From assembly GCA_017557785.1 (NCBI GenBank), contig JAFYYA010000050.1, positions 62,001-126,000 of the forward strand: a stretch of DNA of 64,000 nt. The letters are read 5' to 3'. Source of the DNA: Salinivirgaceae bacterium (GTDB lineage: Bacteria > Bacteroidota > Bacteroidia > Bacteroidales > SZUA-534). The position numbers were made by a program, and so were the translations under genes. Positions 61,564 to 64,000 of the stretch are shown here, one piece after another. Position 1 is the first letter of the stretch; every line of letters begins with the position of its first letter. Under the pieces are notes generated by a model. It was not told where the DNA came from and did no database searches. It saw only the letters and a program-made list of their open reading frames with translations.

Positions 61564-62739
61564 ATGAAACGTTTTGGATTAATGCTAACACTGGTTGCCT
61601 TCAGTGCTACAGCAATGGCACAGGGAGCCAAAGTAACAAGTGCATCCAGCAATGTCAAATACGGACAGTTGGATAAGGCAAAAGAAGCAATCGAAGAGGC
61701 AATTCTTCATGAGAAAACCAAAGGCCAGGCAAAAACTTGGATGGTTCGCGGTGATGTCTATAAGGCTATTGCCGAATCGAAGAACCCTGATATGAAGGCT
61801 TTGTCTGAGACACCAACTCGTATTGCACTCGATTCGTACAAAAAAGCCCTCGAGCTTGACACAAAAGGCAGTCTGCGCAAGCAAATCAACAACCAACTTT
61901 CGCTGATGTCGTTCACGGTTGTCAATGCTGCTTATGAGTTCAATGACAAGAAGGATCTTGTCAACTCTCTCGACTGCTTCGAGCAATCGCTTTCAATCGA
62001 TAGTATAACAACTCCGGGCAAGATTGACTCTGCAATTGTATACAACGCCGGTTTGATTGCCGATCAATCTAAGAATTACGAAAAAGCACGTTTCTACTAC
62101 AATCGCTGCATCGATATTCGCTACGGTGGTTCGCAAGTGTTTGGTTTGCTTGCTATTACCTATAGAAATCAAGGTGATACAGCAACGTATATGGCAACTC
62201 TTGAGCGCGGCATGAAGGTTTACCCAGAAGATTGCAGCCCACTGCTTGTTGAACTTATCAACCATTACATTTCGCAAAACCAATCGGATTTGGCTCTTGA
62301 ATATCTGGCAAAAGCCATTGAGCGTGAGTCAAATAACGCATCTTTTTATCAGGCACAAGGTGCATTGCTCGATAAGATTGGCAAGCCCGATGAAGCAAAA
62401 GTATCGTATGAAAAGGCTATCGAAATCAATCCTGAATTCTTCGATCCATGGTTGAACCTTGGCGTTCAAGTATACAACAAGGCTGTTGAGATGGCCAAAG
62501 CTGCCAATGACATTCCGACTAATAAGCCGAAAGAGTATGATGCTGCAATTGACGCTGCATATGATCAAATGAACAAGGCCATCCCGTATTTTGAGAAGGC
62601 TCTCAGCGTTAAACCTGATGATACCTATACAATGCAGGCTTTGAAGGAATGCTACTACAAACTGCGCAGCAAACATCCTGAGTATAACGACAAATACAAC
62701 GATATTAAGGCTAAACTTGATGCTGCAGATCAGAAATAA
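61564..62739 (+). CDS. Exported tetratricopeptide-repeat protein
   Basis: A 391-residue protein with a signal peptide (MLTLVAFSATAMAQG). TPR motifs fill the rest, for instance AIVYNAGLIADQSKNYEKARFYYNRCIDI, ALEYLAKAIERESNNASFYQAQGALLDKIGKPDEAKVSYEKAIEINPEFFDPWLNLG and a C-terminal AIPYFEKALSVKPDDTYTMQAL. Periplasmic or outer-membrane-associated protein-binding scaffold; no partner gene adjoins it. It has its own promoter and terminator. No enzymatic motif seen. Confidence 0.85.
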   Translation: MKRFGLMLTLVAFSATAMAQGAKVTSASSNVKYGQLDKAKEAIEEAILHEKTKGQAKTWMVRGDVYKAIAESKNPDMKALSETPTRIALDSYKKALELDTKGSLRKQINNQLSLMSFTVVNAAYEFNDKKDLVNSLDCFEQSLSIDSITTPGKIDSAIVYNAGLIADQSKNYEKARFYYNRCIDIRYGGSQVFGLLAITYRNQGDTATYMATLERGMKVYPEDCSPLLVELINHYISQNQSDLALEYLAKAIERESNNASFYQAQGALLDKIGKPDEAKVSYEKAIEINPEFFDPWLNLGVQVYNKAVEMAKAANDIPTNKPKEYDAAIDAAYDQMNKAIPYFEKALSVKPDDTYTMQALKECYYKLRSKHPEYNDKYNDIKAKLDAADQK

Positions 62740-62761
62740 TGATCTGAATGTTAAAAACTAA

Positions 62762-62797
62762 AAACAACCGCATCTAATTGGTGCGGTTGTTTTTTTT
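62762..62797 (+). terminator. Rho-independent terminator after the TPR gene
   Basis: AAACAACCGCA (62762-62772) pairs with TGCGGTTGTTT (62782-62792), a 9-base loop, then Ts. Confidence 0.92.
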
Positions 62798-62830
62798 ATG
62801 CCAATTCTGCAATCATTTCTATAAAAACAA

Positions 62831-62858
62831 GCAGAGACGCCACAAAGTGACGTCCCCA
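62831..62858. repeat. Imperfect GTAGRGACG-family palindrome
   Basis: AGAGACGCCAC and GTGACGTCCCC arms around AAA. It lies in the short gap between the TPR terminator and the mannonate dehydratase stop, outside genes. Confidence 0.7.
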
Positions 62859-62887
62859 CTACTTTAACCACCAATAAAACTAACTAA

Positions 62888-64000
62888 TTATTTCTTCTTC
62901 GTCATTTCATATTCAATTCCAGCCATAAGCCCCGAGATTTCTGCCAAGCCGCGCATACGGCCGCAGAGCGGGTAGCCGGCGTTGTAGATATTCTTATCGG
63001 GGTCAAGGTCGTTCAGGATGCGGATGCCGTGGTCGGGGCGGAAGGGCATACGAATGTCCTTGCGGCCCTCGCGGATGCGGCGCTGTTGCTCTTTGAGCAG
63101 AGCCTCCACAATGGCCGGCATATCAAGGCTGCCTTTCAGGTGGCCCGACTCGTAGAAACTGAAATCGTCCAAATGCTGCGTGTTGCGCAGGTGCACAAAG
63201 TGGATGGCGTCGGCAAAGCGTTCGGCAATGGCCACCAGGTCGTTGTCGGGGCGGCCCGACAGTGAGCCCGTGCAATAGGTAATGCCGTTCCGCAATGACG
63301 GATTGGCCTTGCGCAGCCACTCCAGGTCGTCCATACAGCCGATGATGCGCGGCATTCCCAAAACGGGGTACGGCGGGTCGTCGGGGTGGACGCACAGGTT
63401 CACGTTGTACTCCTCGCAGGTTGGAATCACGTCGTCAAGGAATCGTTTCATATTGGCGCGCAACTTCTCCTTGTCAATGTCTTTGTAAGTCGATATGTAC
63501 TTCAGGAACAGCGCCTTCGGGTCTTTCACAGTGCCGTCAATTACACCATTTACAAAGCCTTGCGTCAGCACAATGATGATGTAGGTCAACTCCTCGCATT
63601 TCTCCTTGCTGAAGGTCTTGAACATTTCCTTCGCTTTCGCCACCACGTCGGCAGGATATTCGTTTTCGGCGTTCGGGCGGTTCAGAATGTAGCAGTCCCA
63701 AGCCACAAAAGTGGTGTAGTCGAAATACAGACCTTCGCCACCGCCAAAATGCTTGTATGTCAGCGATGTGCGAGTCCAGTCGAGCACGGGCATAAAGTTG
63801 TAGCAGACAGTGTCGATGCCGCACTCGCCAAGGTTGCGCAGCGATTTCTTGTAGTTCTCGATGTGCAGGTCGCGCTCCGCCGAGCAGGTTTTGATGGCCT
63901 CGCTCACGGGCAGACTCTCCACCACGCTCCAGCGCATTCCTTTCGCCTCGATGGCGTTCTTCACTTTCAGAATCTCGTCTTTCTCCCATACAACGCCGAT
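62888..64000 (-). CDS. uxuA: Mannonate dehydratase, N-terminus beyond the right edge
   Basis: The frame runs from the stop at 62888 past the last GTG-type start (63964) to the window edge without a stop. The added codons (GVVWEKDEILK) continue the family sequence, so the gene is truncated by the window, not by mutation. At least 371 residues are seen. MRWSVVESLPVSEAIK, YNFMPVLDWTRT, LCVHPDDPP, TYCTGSLSGRPDNDL and IHFVHLRNT are UxuA landmarks around the metal-binding site (TIM barrel; Cys/His/Asp residues). It converts D-mannonate to 2-keto-3-deoxygluconate in glucuronate use. Relation to the upstream GH genes is not shown here. Confidence 0.92.
   Translation of the reverse strand: MGVVWEKDEILKVKNAIEAKGMRWSVVESLPVSEAIKTCSAERDLHIENYKKSLRNLGECGIDTVCYNFMPVLDWTRTSLTYKHFGGGEGLYFDYTTFVAWDCYILNRPNAENEYPADVVAKAKEMFKTFSKEKCEELTYIIIVLTQGFVNGVIDGTVKDPKALFLKYISTYKDIDKEKLRANMKRFLDDVIPTCEEYNVNLCVHPDDPPYPVLGMPRIIGCMDDLEWLRKANPSLRNGITYCTGSLSGRPDNDLVAIAERFADAIHFVHLRNTQHLDDFSFYESGHLKGSLDMPAIVEALLKEQQRRIREGRKDIRMPFRPDHGIRILNDLDPDKNIYNAGYPLCGRMRGLAEISGLMAGIEYEMTKKK

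Overview
The window reads as a chromosome segment of a member of the Bacteroidales (Bacteroidota). The evidence is the set of families (type IX secretion C-terminal domains, BspA-type leucine-rich repeat proteins, SprB-like repeats, a DUF4924 protein, DUF6057-like membrane proteins, the carboxyspermidine route), the promoter style (TTTT-N19-TAnnTTTG, the Bacteroidota RpoD type) and the scarcity of Shine-Dalgarno sequences. I see no rRNA, phage, insertion sequence or CRISPR array. Most of the window looks like core chromosome, with a few accessory patches.

Layout. 1-6425 (minus strand) is a polyamine cluster: arginine decarboxylase, a SpeE-like aminopropyltransferase, an agmatinase-type ureohydrolase, carboxyspermidine dehydrogenase and the first codons of carboxynorspermidine decarboxylase. 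A hicBA toxin-antitoxin pair and an AT-rich lipoprotein gene sit inside it. 6722-8949 (minus) holds a DEAD-box RNA helicase and tRNA-Ser(CGA). 9122-11977 holds two glycan lipoproteins: an intact GH43 and a GH10-fold protein that has lost both catalytic glutamates. 12019-15350 and 22689-25912 are two copies of a module made of a DUF6057-like membrane protein plus a beta-propeller lipoprotein with one CXXCH heme-type motif. Between them lie an aminotransferase, purine nucleoside phosphorylase, a large HEXXH/propeller/barrel protein and a sodium symporter with a 40-residue partner. 25933-35475 is mixed housekeeping: TRIC channel, MurB, peptide transporter, SpoIIE-type phosphatase, DsbD, HAD phosphatase. 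35712-39124 is an OmpA-family protein with a TPR/propeller partner.

39348-46410 carries two tandem BspA-type surface proteins with type IX sorting domains. The first is interrupted by one in-frame TGA. 46762-55916 is a four-gene glycogen operon: debranching enzyme with a histone-H1-like tail, GT4 glycosyltransferase, GH57 enzyme, and a 1400-residue fusion of glycogen synthase and glucan phosphorylase. ClpC, GyrA, a TPR protein and a truncated mannonate dehydratase gene close the window.

Two repeat systems cut across the gene map and are the most unusual signals. The first is a set of degenerate tandem tracts with an exact 7-base period, in several sequence variants, often touching or containing stop codons. 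The second is a family of about 28-base palindromes with GTAGRGACG-type arms. Two different members sit in frame at the same position in the two paralogous surface-protein genes.

All functions come from reading motifs by eye; no database search was run.
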